Source: Mesostigma viride
Taxonomy: Eukaryota > Streptophyta > Mesostigmatophyceae > Mesostigmatales > Mesostigmataceae
DNA: 64,000 nt
Reading direction: 5' to 3'
Assembly: GCA_009746045.1 (NCBI GenBank)
Contig: RPFO01000229.1
Location: 242,001 to 306,000, forward strand
Shown: one piece after another, positions 11,693-23,800 of the stretch
Numbering within the stretch: the stretch's first letter is position 1
How the letters are laid out: the number at the start of each line of letters is the position of its first letter
Position numbers and translations under genes: made by a program
The notes under the pieces: model-generated
What the model was told of the DNA's origin: nothing
The model's database searches: none
What the model saw: only the letters and a program-made list of their open reading frames with translations

Positions 11693-14600
11693 ATGGATGA
11701 AGAATGGGATGTGCCAGACCTGGTGGATTCGGATGCGAGTTCTGAAGCTAGTTGGGGCGGGGATTCTGACGGCTCTGACGACGACCTGCTTCACACGGAA
11801 ATGGGGCCCGGCACGTCTTCCTCTCGAGCGAAGCGCAGTGGGAAGAAAGATGGCGCCCGGCTTCTCGCCTCCAAATTGAAGTCCGTTGACAAGGACATCG
11901 CCAAGGCCAGGAAGTGCGGTCCGACTTGTGGGGAGCATTGCCTCGAGAAGGTGGGCACCTTACTTACCGATACCAGGTCGTGGACTGCCTTTCGAGAGTA
12001 CCTGTACAACCAAACGGACCAGCAGCGCATGGCCTCCCTTTGCGAGGTGATCCGGTCGGCCGGCGTGGGCAACATCGAGGTAGAATCCCCTGCCGACGGT
12101 GGCCGTTACAAGAAGTACATCATTACCGGCCCTTTACACGTGGACGTGGTGATTGCGGGGTGCATGTACACCGTCACCGGTTGTGCATCTGCCATCCGGA
12201 AGATGGCCGGCGTTACCCGGGCGACTTGGAACAATCTGGTGGCGTCGGTCGTGTCGGCGAAAGAGTATTTCCTGACCGTGCATCCCAACGACCTAGCGAC
12301 TTTCGGTGTTGGTCTGGAGCACGCACCACCTGAGCGTGATGCTCGGGGGCGTTCGGAGGTTGGCGAACACGCAGCAATGTGGATGCACGAGTTGGTGCAG
12401 CAGATCGCAGACCATGACCCGACTCATGCTGGCGTTGTCTTCATGGACGTCATGTCCATCAAGGAGATGCACGCCATGTACGTTGAAGACGTGGTGGCAG
12501 AAGCGGGGGAAGGGGCCAAGGTGCTAGGCTACAACGCATTCTACCGCATCTGGCGCACCTACTGCAAAGGCGACTACTTCCCAGGGCAGAGGAGCCCGAA
12601 GGTGGTGGTATGCCCGCACAACAAGAGCACCGGTCACTGCGCGGACTGCGTGGAACTGCGCATGCGGCGCCGCGGTGCTTCAACTGAGGCACAACGGCAG
12701 TACGTCGACAACCAAATCAAGCAGCATGTCGCTCTGGCCTGGTTTACCCGCCAGAACTATTGGTTGAGGCGCGAGCTTGCCTGCGCGATGGTGGCCGCTA
12801 TGTTGACGGCCATTTTGTCGATCAACCTCGACAAGCTGGATCACGCCAAGACATACTGGCCGAAGCTGGTGGGGGGGCCCGACTCATGGGGCAGCTATGC
12901 AGGTGGCATGATGCCGTTCTCGCTCTTCTGTGCGGCCGTCCATGGGTACAAGGCGATGTGGTTCATCGTTCTCGCATGGGTCCTCATGACCGACAACCTC
13001 TCCGGCAGTGTCACCGTCACGATGCTGATGCACATCCTGGCGCAGTTGATGAGGGACCAGCCATGGAGGAGGGCGGGGCTGCCGCACATGCCCAGGTGTT
13101 TGTGCCTGCAACTGGACGGTGGGAGTGAAAACCGGAATCACACCGTCTTACTGTTTGCATGGTGGCTCGTACACGTTGGCTTCTTCGACGTCGTCGAAAT
13201 GCACCGCATGCTCGTGGGCCACACGCACGCCGACCCAGATCAGAAATTCGGCGTGCTTGTGGCCTACATGAGACACGCTGTGGCGGGGGGGCCTAGCTTC
13301 GTGCACAAGTACCCAACTTTGGAGAGCTGGGTGGCGGCCATAGAAGAGGCATTCCGTCAGCCTAGTGGTGCAGCTGCGAACTGCAACTCGACCGTCCCCG
13401 CTGGCACGGAGGTCAAGGTATTGGGGGTCGCTTACGATGTCAGGAACTTTCTCACTCCGTTGCAGCGCGAGTCGTTTGCCGGTTGGTGCAGCACGGTAGA
13501 TTGGATGACCGGTAGGGAGGATCAGGTTATCAAGGTCACCAGGGTGCGTGGTGATGTCGTGCAGCCTGCGTGCAGCGAGGCGCAGCCGGCGCACGGAGGG
13601 GCGGCGCCATCGGTGCGCGGCGGGGCGGCAGCGGCGGCGCAGCCGGCACGCGGCGGGGCGGGGCAGTCGGCGGGCAGCGGGGCGGCGCTGCCGGTGCGCG
13701 CGGGGCGGGGCAGTCGGCGGGCAGCGGGGCGGCGCTGCCGGTGCGCGGCGGGGCGGGGCAGTCGGCGGGCGGCGGGGCGGCGCTGCCGGTGCGCGGCGGG
13801 GCGGGGCAGTCGGCGGGCGGTGGGGCGTTGCTGTCGACGGGCGGCGGGCCAGTGGCGCAGCCGGCGCGCGCGGGCGGCGGGCCGGCACAGCTGGCATGCG
13901 GCGGGGCGGGGCAGTCGACGGGCGGCGGGGCGGGGCAGCCGGTGCGCGGCGGGGCGGGGCAGTCGGCGGGCAGCGGGGCGGCGCAGCCGGCACGCGGCGG
14001 GGCGGGGCAGTCGGCGGGCAGCGGGGCGGCGCTGCCGGTGCGCGGCGGGGCGGGGCAGTCGGCGGGCAGCGGGGCGGCGCTGCCGGTGCGCGGCGGGGCG
14101 GGGCAGTCGGCGGGCGGTGGGGCGTTGCTGTCGACGGGCGGCGGGCCAGTGGCGCAGCCGGCGCGCGCGGGCGGCGGGCCGGCGCAGCTGGCATGCGGCG
14201 GGGCGGGGCAGTCGACGGGCGGCGGGGCGGGGCAGCCGGTGCGCGGCGGGGCGGGGCAGTCGGCGGGCGGCGAGGTGGCGCAGCCAGCGTGCAGCGAGGT
14301 GGCAGCGGCGGCGCAGCCGGCATGCGGCGGGGCGGGGCTATCGACGGGCGGCAGGGCGGGGCAGTCGACGGGCGGCGGGGCAGGGCCGTCGGCGCGCGGG
14401 GGCCAGCGGCGCTGCCGGCGCGCGTGGGCGGCGGGGCGGGGCTGTCGACGGCCGGGCGGCGGGGCGGGGCAGTCGACGGGCGGCGGGGCAGGGCTGTCGG
14501 CGCGCGGGGGGCCAGCGGCGCTGCCGGCGCGCGTGGGCGGCGGGGCAGGGCTGTCGACGGGCGGCGGGGCGGGGCAGTCGACGGGCGGCGGGGCAGGGCT

Positions 14601-17270
14601 GTCGGCGCGCGGGGGGCCAGCGGCGCTGCCGGCGCGCGTGGGCGGCGGGGCGGGGCTGTCGACGGGCGGCGGGGCGGGGCTGTCGACGGGCGGCGGGGCA
14701 GGGCTGTCGGCGCGCGGGGGCCAGCGGCGCTGCCGGCGCGCGTGGGCGGCGGGGCGGGGCTGTCGACGGGCGGCGGGGCGGGGCTGTCGACGGGCGGCGG
14801 GGCAGGGCCGTCGGCGTGCGGGGGGCCAGCGGCGCTGCCGGCGCGCGTGGGCGGCGGGGCGGGGCTGTTGACGGGCGGCGGGGCGGGGCAGTCGACGGGC
14901 GGCGGGGCAGGGCCGTCGGCGCGCGGGGGCCAGCGGCGCTGCCGGCGCGCGTGGGCGGCGGGGCGGGGCTGTCGACGGGCGGCGGGGCGGGGCAGTCGAC
15001 GGGCGGCGGGGCAGGGCCGTCGGCGTGCGGGGGCCAGCGGCGCTGCCGGCGCGCGTGGGCGGCGGGGCGGGGCTGTCGACGGGCGGCGGGGCGGGGCAGT
15101 CGACGGGCGGCGGGGCAGGGCCGTCGGCGCGCGGGGGGCCAGCGGCGCTGCCGGCGCGCGTGGGCGGCGGGGCGGGGCTGTCGACGGGCGGCGGGGCGGG
15201 GCAGTCGACGGGCGGCGGGGCAGGGCCGTCGGCGTGCAGGGGGCCAGCGGCGCTGCCGGCGCGCGTGGGCGGCGGGGCGGGGCTGTCGACGGGCGGCGGG
15301 GCGGGGCAGTCGACGGGCGGCGGGGCAGGGCCGTCGGCGCGCGGGGGCCAGCGGCGCTGCCGGCGCGCGTGGGCGGCGGGGCGGGGCTGTCGACGGGCGG
15401 CGGGGCGGGGCAGTCGACGGGCGGCGGGGCAGGGCCGTCGGCGCGCGGGGGGCCAGCGGCGCTGCCGGCGCGCGTGGGCGGCGGGCCGGCACAGCTGGCA
15501 TGCGGCGGGGCGGGGCTGTCGACGGGCGGCGGGGCGGGGCAGTCGACGGGCGGCGGGGCGGGGCAGTCGACGGGCGGCGGGGCGGGCCAGCCGGTGCGCG
15601 GCGGGGTGTCACAGCCGACACGCGGTGGGGCGGGGCTGTCGACGGGCTACGGGGTGGGGCAGCCGGCGCGCGGCGGGCCGGCGGCGCAGCCGGCGGGCGG
15701 CGGAGCGGCACAGCCGGTGCCTGTAAAAGGCAGTCGCTCAATGAAGGTGCACCACGCCGTCTTCTTCCAGGTACAGGGCAACGCAGAGACCTGGTTGTCC
15801 TACCGGACCACGGAGTCCCAAAAGACGCCGTGGCAGCCCGCGGGGACTCGACAGGAAGGCGCGCCACGGTGCGGGAAGGCGATTACACAGCCTTACAAGT
15901 TTGATGCGGAGGGGCGGCCGCTGTTTGGCGTCCGACTTGTGGATCCAGACCGCATTCCGATGTTGCAGGACACCCCAGCCTTCGCACCATTGAACATGGA
16001 GTTTCTGGGGAAGGAGCTGGAGTCGATCAAAGCAAGGGTCCAGAAGTTGCCCCATGGCATCTGGCAGTGGTACTTTCCGCCCGACACCATCAAGCCAAAC
16101 GAGGCCTTTTTCGCAAAAGTCCCACATGCCCCTGAGGAGGTGCCTGAGGAGTGGCGCCCTTTGCCGTGGCCATCTCGCGCGGACATCTCCGCCCTGCGTG
16201 AGCACGATGCAGCGCCTGAACCACCACCGACGCAAGAAGAGCACTTCATGGCGTTGGTCGACGCAGAGGCGGTGCGCGTCACCCCGCTGGTAGACCGAGT
16301 TCGTCATGATGGCCACACACAGCAGGAATGGGCGGCAGAAGACAGGGCCATGGCAGCCAAGGTCGCTTACTTGAAGCGCATGCAAGGCGTTGAGAAAGGC
16401 TCCGCTGTTCTATACTGGCACCCTTCAGCTGGTATTCTCTGCAACTCGAAGCTCACGTGGACTCCAGTCCTCTTTGGCATCATCAAGGAGGTGGTTGCGA
16501 AGGAGGATGGCGGCCAACCTTCTATTGAGCTCTTTGTATACCGCGCTAAGCATTTGCGTGACACGTGGCACCCGTGGAACCCAGACATTGCGCAATGGCC
16601 CCATCCGCCAACCACTGCGGCGCACACGGTGATCATCACCGCGTCAGACCTCGTCTTGACACAAGTGGTGGGCAAGCGAGGTCAGCCGCCCCATGCAGTC
16701 TCCTTGGGTGCGAACAAAAAGCTCACCAAGGAGTGCCTAAAGGCGCTGAAGGAGGTGCCCGATGACGCGGAACACCCGGTCGTGAAGTGGCAAGATGCTG
16801 AATGCTCGAAGGGCATCGTCGGCATGGCGAAGGCATGCTGGGAAGACATAACGCTGCAGGTCAAGAGTGGCAGCCGCAACCTCGTAGGGCAAGTCGTGTG
16901 TCATTGGGCGTCGGAGCGTGTGATATCTGCGGACGGTCGCACCGAAAGCCGGGACGGCAGGTACCATGGTCGTGTCGCTGTTGTTGACACGCAAAACGAC
17001 ATGGTAGCCATGTACTGGGGTGCCCGTTGGGAGGAGGACGCGGTTTCTTGCGTGCCTCTCCACGAGCTGGAGGCACAGATCTGCGGGTGCCCCGGTGTGG
17101 TCGTCCCTGCGTTGCAAGCGCCGGATATCACCCTGGCCGAGGCTCGATTGCGCGAGATGGTTCCACCCAGCGACGATGTGGCGGAGAACAACAACGCAGG
17201 CGCCTCCCGGCGTCGGAAGCGAGCGCTCATCCTTGCCGATGACGATGACGACGACGACGACGACTGCTGA
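11693..17270 (+). CDS. DUF7869-like transposase with an internal minisatellite
   Basis: The ATG at 11693 opens a frame with an acidic N-terminus, a CxxxxxxC patch (KCGPTCGEHC) and, at residues about 305-325, CPHNKSTGHCADC, a zinc-binding pattern typical of this family. The RNase H-like core follows: LDKLDHAKTYWP near residue 380, LQLDGGSENRN near 473 and GHTHADPDQKFG near 510, matching the D..., LDNG.ENKN and GHTH..D..FG signatures of DUF7869 proteins (putative DDE/DDD nucleases). After residue about 620 the frame enters a 2.15-kb GC-rich repeat open in every frame. Past it, a different frame (0 versus 2) continues from about 15722 to 17270 with a conserved-looking C-terminus ending in a run of Asp. 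A frame change inside the repeat or an intron must join the halves. It presumably cuts and pastes the 7198-18399 element. Confidence 0.75.
13570..15722. repeat. GC-rich coding minisatellite inside the transposase gene
   Basis: Repeats of about 39-120 bp built from GGCGGGGCGGGGCAGTCGAC and related blocks, with GC near 85%. There are no stops in at least three frames over most of its length, and long minus-strand frames mirror it. The first part (to about 14330) uses a different higher-order unit from the second. Many runs of four G-tracts could form G-quadruplexes. Confidence 0.95.
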
Positions 17271-17305
17271 AGCGCGAGCAGCGTTGTTGTCATTGAGCTG
17301 CTCAT

Positions 17306-17306
17306 G

Positions 17307-17351
<45 letters not shown>

Positions 17352-17815
17352 GCTGCCATGCTACTGTTGCTGCATTGCTGCCGTGCTGCTGTTGTGCTGT
17401 TGTGCTGATGTGTTGCTGCATTGCTGCCGTGCCGCTGATGTATTGCTGTCGTGCTGCTGCCGTGCTGCTGTGTTGATGCACTGCTGCATTGCGGCCGTGC
17501 TGCTGTAATGTGCTGTTGTGCTGATGTGTTGCTGCATTGCTGCCGTGCCGCTGATGTATTGCTGTCGTGCTGCTGCCGTGCTGCTGTGTTGATGCACTGC
17601 TGCATTGCGGCCGTGCTGCTGTTGTGCTGTTGTGCTGATGTGTTGCTGCATTGCTGCCGTGCCGCTGATGTATTGCTGTCGTGCTGCTGCCGTGCTGCTG
17701 TGTTGATGCACTGCTGCATTGCGGCCGTGCTGCTGAGCTACAGTTGTGCTGCTGCTGTGCTACGGTCATGGTGCTGCTGTGTTGCTGGGCTGATGTGTTG
17801 TTGCATTGATGAGAA
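17306..17815. repeat. (CTG)n and 115-bp VNTR after the transposase stop
   Basis: A CTG run at 17306-17351 is followed by three copies of a 114-116-bp unit (marker tgtgctgatgtgttgctg at 17401, 17517 and 17631). It lies in the 3' untranslated region of the transposase. Confidence 0.9.
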
Positions 17816-18263
17816 AGAGCTCGCTGCAGAAGCCGCGTGGCAGCCGTGGCTGTACCTGTAGTACGACCTGCATATATATGGATACTGTATTTGGATACTG
17901 GGTTGTTGATCAATTCTGGTTTTAATTTATTTAGTCTACCTGATGTTGGCATGCCAACTCAGTGCTAAACTACTTTATGCACAATGATGCAACTTGATAT
18001 AGTGACGTGCCACGATGTAACTTTATTAACTTCACCATTAGTCATGGGGTCATTAGGATTGCTCATTATGCCATGTTAACATGAACCATGGGTTACGTAA
18101 TAGTGAAAACAGTAATCATGATGCTCCACTTGAAGTCTCCAACATGGTCATGTTTGGAATTTTATTGATCATATTTACAATATATGAAAAGAGACAACAA
18201 ACGTGGAAGCATGGCACGCCGAGGCCGATAATATATGTGTGAAATATGAAAAGAGACAACATC

Positions 18264-18296
18264 TTTGGCAAGCATGATCATATCATGCTTGCCAAA
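18264..18296. repeat. 15-bp perfect palindrome in the right subterminal region
   Basis: tttggcaagcatgat and its exact reverse complement are separated by 3 bp. It lies just downstream of two atatgaaaagagacaac copies and about 100 bp from the transposon end; it could be a hairpin or a protein-binding site. Confidence 0.8.
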
Positions 18297-18370
18297 CATA
18301 TGAATGATATCGACCATGTCCAGAAACCATGTTTGCCAATGGTGCATTTAGGATACATTTGAAGCCGTGC

Positions 18371-18399
18371 AAATGTATCCTAATCCGGTAAAACCACCC
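18371..18399 (-). repeat. Right terminal inverted repeat of the two-gene transposon
   Basis: Perfect reverse complement of 7198-7226, followed by ACA, which also precedes the left end. Confidence 0.9.
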
Positions 18400-18517
18400 A
18401 CACATACGCACACACACGAAGGGGCTAAAATAAAAAGTAAGGAGTATATGTACATTACAGAGGGAAACAGAAAAAGGAAAAGCAAAGAAAGAAAAAGGAA
18501 AAGAAAACGTAAATGGA

Positions 18518-18611
18518 GTTGTACAAGCTAACCTGCGCAGGATGTAAGAATATGCGTTAACCTTAGCAAAAAGGTTTGCGCATAAAAAGTATAAGCGTTA
18601 GCTTGTACAAC
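18518..18611. repeat. Small inverted-repeat element (15-bp arms)
   Basis: gttgtacaagctaac at 18518-18532 and its exact reverse complement at 18597-18611, overlapping the end of the next element. Confidence 0.7.
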
Positions 18612-18872
18612 TTAAAACCTTTGCGCGGCGCGGAAGTCACGGGTTCGAAACCTCGTGGGGACAGTGCCGAGTAGGGATTATTTGGGAGGATCCGCCGGGG
18701 CACCGGTCGGACCTAATTAATCGCCTAGCGAGGTAGATATCGGACCTTCCCGGGATTAATATCGAATCAGTAATTCGATATCGAATTAGTAATTCGATGC
18801 GGAAGTAAACCCTAGTTAGGGAGCCGCTTAATATTCCGCCCCAACGCGCAAAGGTTTTAAGTTGTACAAGCT
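18600..18872. mobile_element. 273-bp MITE-like element with 28-bp perfect inverted termini and a B box
   Basis: The termini begin AGCTTGTACAACTTAAAACC and are perfect over 28 bp (18600-18627 and 18845-18872). Inside, 18642-18652 reads GGTTCGAAACC, a perfect match to the RNA polymerase III B box of tRNAs, set in a short potential stem (cacGGGTTCGAAACCtcgtg). I found no matching A box or cloverleaf, so it is not called a tRNA. Inverted termini plus a B box is an odd combination of MITE and SINE traits. Confidence 0.6.
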
Positions 18873-18984
18873 TGTACAACTAATGGTAGTCATACAAACA
18901 ATAATAAATAAAGACAAAGTAAAGAGTAATAATTATAACAAAAACAAAAATGGAATAAAGAATGCATGGAGATGGAAATTAATG

Positions 18985-19078
18985 TGTAGCCTTAATTAAT
19001 TAATTGATTAATTAGGAACATCACTCCGTTGGGAGTCAATGTAGCACATATCCCTGAGAAGGGGCATATGGCTAGCTT
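18985..19078 (-). mobile_element. LINE-like 3' end, outer half (interrupted)
   Basis: Homologous to the reverse complement of 2690-2765. It continues, after the piggyBac-like insertion, at 21152-21300. Confidence 0.6.
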
Positions 19079-19082
19079 TTAA

Positions 19083-21147
19083 CCCTTCAACTGTGTCAAC
19101 TCGAACCACGAGAACGGACTGAGTTTGGGTATCTTTGTGCGCCTGAGAGTAACTAGCCAAATAACATTTTCTGGCCCACCCTTGGAACCAAGCATGCTTT
19201 TATATCAAATAATGTTTGGGAAATTTGGTTGGTCACATATCCATGCCCTACACCTGCTAAAAATAGCACCCCCCTCAGGGGGGTACAGTGCACATGGGGT
19301 TGGAGACATATATAATGCATTATCGACCATTTACACAAATCAGTTGGCCCTGGCCTTTTAAAGGCAGTTTATTATAATCATAGACATGCCATCAATGCAT
19401 TCAATACATGAAATGTCACAAAACTGTGAACGCTAGCTACAAAATGGCCAAAGCCAGCTGGCACCGTTATAACGGTGCCAGCTGGCAGGGGTATAAATGG
19501 TAGCATAACAACACAAAACTTTATTCCAATTGGCATGAAACAACAAGGGATGCCCAAATGGGCATAATGCACCATACCCAGGTGATAAAACAAGAGACCA
19601 TGCCATATAACACATGCCAACATGCCACAAGGGGCCAAAATGGCACTAGCGCGCGCGCGGTATATATTGCGCATGACTAGCCAAGGGTGTAGCTAACTGT
19701 CAATTTTATTAGGCTACCTGGCTAGCTGTATGCCAAACTACGGATCGCGCTTCTGGGTGCGCAGATACTGCCTCCTACGAGGCCCTGTCAGCTGGGTGCC
19801 AGCTGCCAGCGTGCGGGTCGTGCGGCCATTGGCCTCAGCCCACACGCGGCCAGCCGGGCTGCGGGCTGACAGGGGCTGCATGGCACGCTGGCGGCGGGCG
19901 TCGTCGTCGAGGCCAGCCACTGGCCCAGCGTGGAACCTGAGATAAGCCAGCATATAAGACACAAGACCATGTTTAAAAATAGGTGAAAGGCTCATTAATC
20001 AAGGCCTCAAGCGCGCGTCAAAGGGGTGGCAAGGAGCTACATCACTAACGCACCCAATGAATGACAATTCACCTCCACGTTCTTTGCAACAATAAAGAAA
20101 ACAAAAGGAACAAGTTGGTAATGCTTCCATGCAGACAGGTATTGGGCATCTCCATGTTTGTCACATGCCATGGATGCAAAATAAGGAGGTGGGTGTTGGC
20201 CAGCAAAACAAGAAGCCATGCCTAAAAGTGGTCAGAAAAGAACTTTTCTCGGGATGTTTGAGCCAGGAAAAGCACTGGGTAATCACATTTACCATATTAC
20301 TAACCAATACCAACCGTTATCACGCTATTTCCGTTGCAGCCTCAGCTAACAGCGACCAAACATGGTCTAAAATCTGCTTGACCTGATGGTATTCCACAAC
20401 CATGACAAGCCGATGCGTAGAGGCAGCAAAACAACAAAATGACAATCACAAGCCCTCGATTATAACCCTGATATTAGTTAGAAACAATAATACAACCATA
20501 TACGGTTAACGGAACACGCTAGGAGGCTAGAACGTACCAGGTCGGAACAGCAGATTACCTTTCCTGCGGGAGCCAGAACGCCCGATTCATGGACGTAGCC
20601 TCGAGCCTTTCCTGGCTGCCAGTTCTAGCAAATCTGGTTGGGAACAACGTCAAACGTTTATCCATGCGCAAATATCTCGAAAATTTCCGCCTAGCAACAT
20701 GAAGCACTCGCACTGTCACCGCCTGGCCGCTAACATGATTTGCTGCGCCTACCAGCACCCCGAGACCCATCTACGCATCTTCAAACGTTCCATGGCTAGG
20801 GGTATAACGTTTTTATGACTTAAAAATCATGCCTACAAAATTTGAGTCCATTATGTCAAGCTATTCTCTCGTACCAGTCAGTTGTGTGCACCGCCATAGC
20901 CGTGCGCGTCAATATTTTTCATGCACGTCGGTCCCGTTGGACCATGGTACCCCCCTAACTTTGCTCAAGCATATCTCCCTGGCCAGGTGTCCAAAGTACG
21001 GTCTGAAGTGCTCTACGGAAAGCTGACGTCTAGATCTTTCAATCCCGCCAGGTGGCACCATCAAATTATTTTTGGCGCGGCGCCTGCAAGGCGCACAAAC
21101 TCAGTCCGTTAGAGTGGCGCCAGTTCAACTGGCGCCACGAAAACGGG
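19083..21147 (+). mobile_element. piggyBac-like non-autonomous element (TTAA flanks)
   Basis: TTAA occurs at 19079-19082 and 21148-21151. The ends are CCCTTCAACTGTG and, inverted, CCCGTTTTCGTGG, followed on both sides by the subterminal aacggactgagttt. The insertion site is visible: the paralogous LINE tail in the right arm (about 60100-60140) runs uninterrupted through ggggcatatgagcctataat. It contains no transposase; a 280-bp GC-richer insert (about 19690-19960) is absent from the arm copy. Confidence 0.75.
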
Positions 21148-21151
21148 TTAA

Positions 21152-21300
21152 TACATCCTAGGCTACTTCATGCAAGGGTGGGAATGTAAGCTACCCTTGC
21201 TCTAGGTGCACCAGGGCACCGGCACCACCATGCTGTCTCAGGTTCAACCCGCCTAAGGGGGGGATCCTGGCACGGGGGAGGAAGAATGTGTAGCCTTGTT
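21152..21300 (-). mobile_element. LINE-like 3' end, inner half (interrupted)
   Basis: Continuation of 18985-19078 beyond the piggyBac-like insertion; homologous to the reverse complement of about 2560-2680 (shared gctctaggtgcaccagggca). Confidence 0.6.
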
Positions 21301-21422
21301 CATTGAAATTATAGCTGGCTTACGGGAACCCATACATGCACGTGACGCAGTCTACGTGCTGAAGAAGTTGCATGTGACAAGCGGCGTATAACTGACCGAC
21401 ATATCCTATTGTTGTCTACAGG

Positions 21423-23145
21423 CAGAGTGAGATCGTACGTTATACGCGTTATACGGTCACGGTGGAGTATAATGTATAATACGGTATAATACGGTATTAT
21501 ACGTTTTCGTACGGACACACTCAGAATACTCTGATTTTACACATTTTAAGACACCCACCATCAATCCACATGTTTTTAACACTGTTTTGGACATAATCCA
21601 AGGTTGCCCTACCCTCGGCTATACTCTATACGGTGGATATTGTGGACACGATCGATGTATTGCATGTAATACTGAGAATGTAAACGTGCGCATGCATAAT
21701 TGTGTGTATGTGTATATATGTGGCTTTATATTGGTTATGTTTACTTGGGTGCCTTCACTTTGATGCAAGTAATTATATATTTTAATATATATATGTGGCT
21801 GTGCATGCACGCAATTACTACAGTAGTATACAATTAATGCATGTAGTATGTTTGCATGGTGCGATGCTATGTGAATATACTGAGCTGCATGTGACTACAG
21901 GTGTGTGACTCGTGGTCACTGTGCATTAATTAATTAATTAACTGAATTAATTAATTAATATTAATTAATCTCGTGTCCCCGTTGGGGAACCACGGAGGCT
22001 AAACAGGTGGGGATGTGATAAGTAACTCACATATTCTCACCTTCCATACAACAACCTTGTTTTCCAGCAGGCTGAAGAGCATGACAGGCGTCTATGAGCT
22101 CGCCAGCTCCTTGCAACGGTGATGCCGCTCCCAGGCAGCTAGGGTCCTTGACTACGCAATATAGAATGTCTACCGTGTGAAAACCTCCATACAGGAAGCG
22201 TAGCAAAGCCAGATAACTGCCCGATCAATTCTGGGTAGCTTTAGGAAGCATGGCATACGCAGCGTAAGGAAAACCATTGAAAGCTGCGGAAAATCTGATA
22301 GCACAACTGCAACAAGTGGAGAACAAAATAGCAAGAAAAACCCAGAAACGGCGCAAAAAGTTTCATGCCAGGTTCATTAAGAGCGCAAACAGACTGGGCG
22401 GTGACATGCGGCAAATCAACGTACCACGGCCGGCATTATTTCCTACCCAGGCGCGCAAGAAAAGCCAGCCAGCCATGGATGGATTAACCGCGGATCGCGC
22501 AGGCCTGAACGAAATCATTTTAGAAATGACAGGAAATGGCCGCAGATCGAAGATGCTTAGGTTATTTTCACGGTGTCCGTTACTAAACGGCTCTTGCTGC
22601 ATCAAAATAACCCACGAATGTCGAGTTCTACCGTCGCAGGCACACATGCTAGATTATTCACCGCGGCCAAATTGACATTGGATGAGACCCCCGTGCAAAT
22701 CTGTACCAACAAAGGCAGCGAATTTGCAAATAGTGCAGATCTTGCTATGAAACATCATATAATAGAACATCACTTTTAACCATCGGCTTAATTTTTTCGC
22801 CTGTCGCCCGCCGGATTAGCCATATTTTAACGGAACGCACGTCGCCATGGCCACCTCCGCACGGTGCGCGCACTGTGCACCACAATGTCAAAATAAGATC
22901 GCGTCGAATTGTGAAAGTTCAGACGGGTCAGTACTTAGTAGAGATACGAAATCTGTGGCTTCAAATCGTTGCCCTGTCGTTCTGGCATCCTAGCCGCGCA
23001 AAACGTAAAAAAAACGCGGAAAACACGGTATTATACGTCATTATGCGCTAAAACGTATTACGTATGAAAAATTATACGCTAAAAGCCAGCGTATTACGTA
23101 TTATACCGTATTATACCGTATTATACGGCGTATGATCTCACACTG
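21423..23145 (+). mobile_element. hAT-type non-autonomous transposon with 8-bp target duplication
   Basis: The element starts CAGAGTGAGATCGTACG and ends with the inverse of CAGTGTGAGATCATACG (15 of 17 match). TCTACAGG flanks it directly on both sides (21415-21422 and 23146-23153), an 8-bp target site duplication as expected for hAT. Subterminal zones on both sides carry repeated TATAATACGGTATAATACG-like motifs. An open stretch of about 130 codons lies inside, but no hAT transposase domain is recognisable. Confidence 0.85.
22277..22675 (+). CDS. Hypothetical basic open stretch inside the hAT-type element
   Basis: An open frame of 132 codons, basic, with a possible short helical start (NLIAQLQQVENKIARKTQKR). 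It lacks an ATG at its 5' limit and has no family I recognise. It may be a captured exon or chance. Low confidence. Confidence 0.2.
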   Translation: MKAAENLIAQLQQVENKIARKTQKRRKKFHARFIKSANRLGGDMRQINVPRPALFPTQARKKSQPAMDGLTADRAGLNEIILEMTGNGRRSKMLRLFSRCPLLNGSCCIKITHECRVLPSQAHMLDYSPRPN

Positions 23146-23204
23146 TCTACAGGGCTAGCTAGTTTGCTCCGGCCTGCATGCACAGTAATCATGCACAGTA
23201 ATGA

Positions 23205-23800
23205 TTAGGCACGCCTCGCCTGGCACGCTTTACGCCAGTACCGGGCCCTGTGGCGCAAGCCCCTGGGCAAGATCGAGAAACAGGACCTGTTCAAGGTCCT
23301 CGTCCTTCCTGTTCTCACGTATGGCGCCGAGACGTGGACCCTCACCGCCGACCTGGCCCGCAAGCTGGACGGCGCGGTCACCAGCATGCTGCGTTCCATT
23401 TTCAGAGTAGGATATGCTGCTCATGTCCGCAATGAGGACCTGTACCAGGGCATGCCCTATATCACCAGCACCATTAATTAGCAACGCCGCCTGCAGCTCG
23501 TAGGGCACCTAGCTCGCACCAACCAGGTAGACACCTCACGTGGCCCCCCCGCAGGACTGCGACCAGCCCTGAGCCTGGCCGGCACCTCCTGACGTGGGCT
23601 GGGCCCAGTGATGTTAGACGCCGCAAGGCCCGCACCTTCAAAGAACAGCTAGTAGAGGACATGGGGGGCCTAGGCCTCTCCGTGATTTGGAAGAAGATGA
23701 TGGACAAGGCCAAGTGGGCCCAGGTCATAGAGGACAACGAGCCCCCCCCAGTGGGGACCTCTATGTCAACAAGAAACTGTGGAAGCCCCCCCGGGCTTCC
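23205..23800 (+). pseudogene. 5'-truncated RTE-like LINE, reverse transcriptase C-terminal part
   Basis: The translation shows VLVLPVLTYGAETWTLTADL, a linker, then EDLYQGMPYITSTI and LQLVGHLARTNQVDTS, the standard end of RTE/Jockey-type reverse transcriptases (YGAETW..., GHLAR). An in-frame TAG at 23479-23481 replaces the Lys codon seen in the homologous copy at 25745-26322. The upstream endonuclease and RT core are missing. Confidence 0.7.

Noticed and set aside
13148-15867. Two long minus-strand frames opposite the transposase
   Set aside because: They mirror the GC-rich repeat and the plus strand has clear domain homology on both sides.
18630-18665. tRNA gene
   Set aside because: Only a B box and a T-arm-like stem; no acceptor stem, D arm or anticodon arm could be found.
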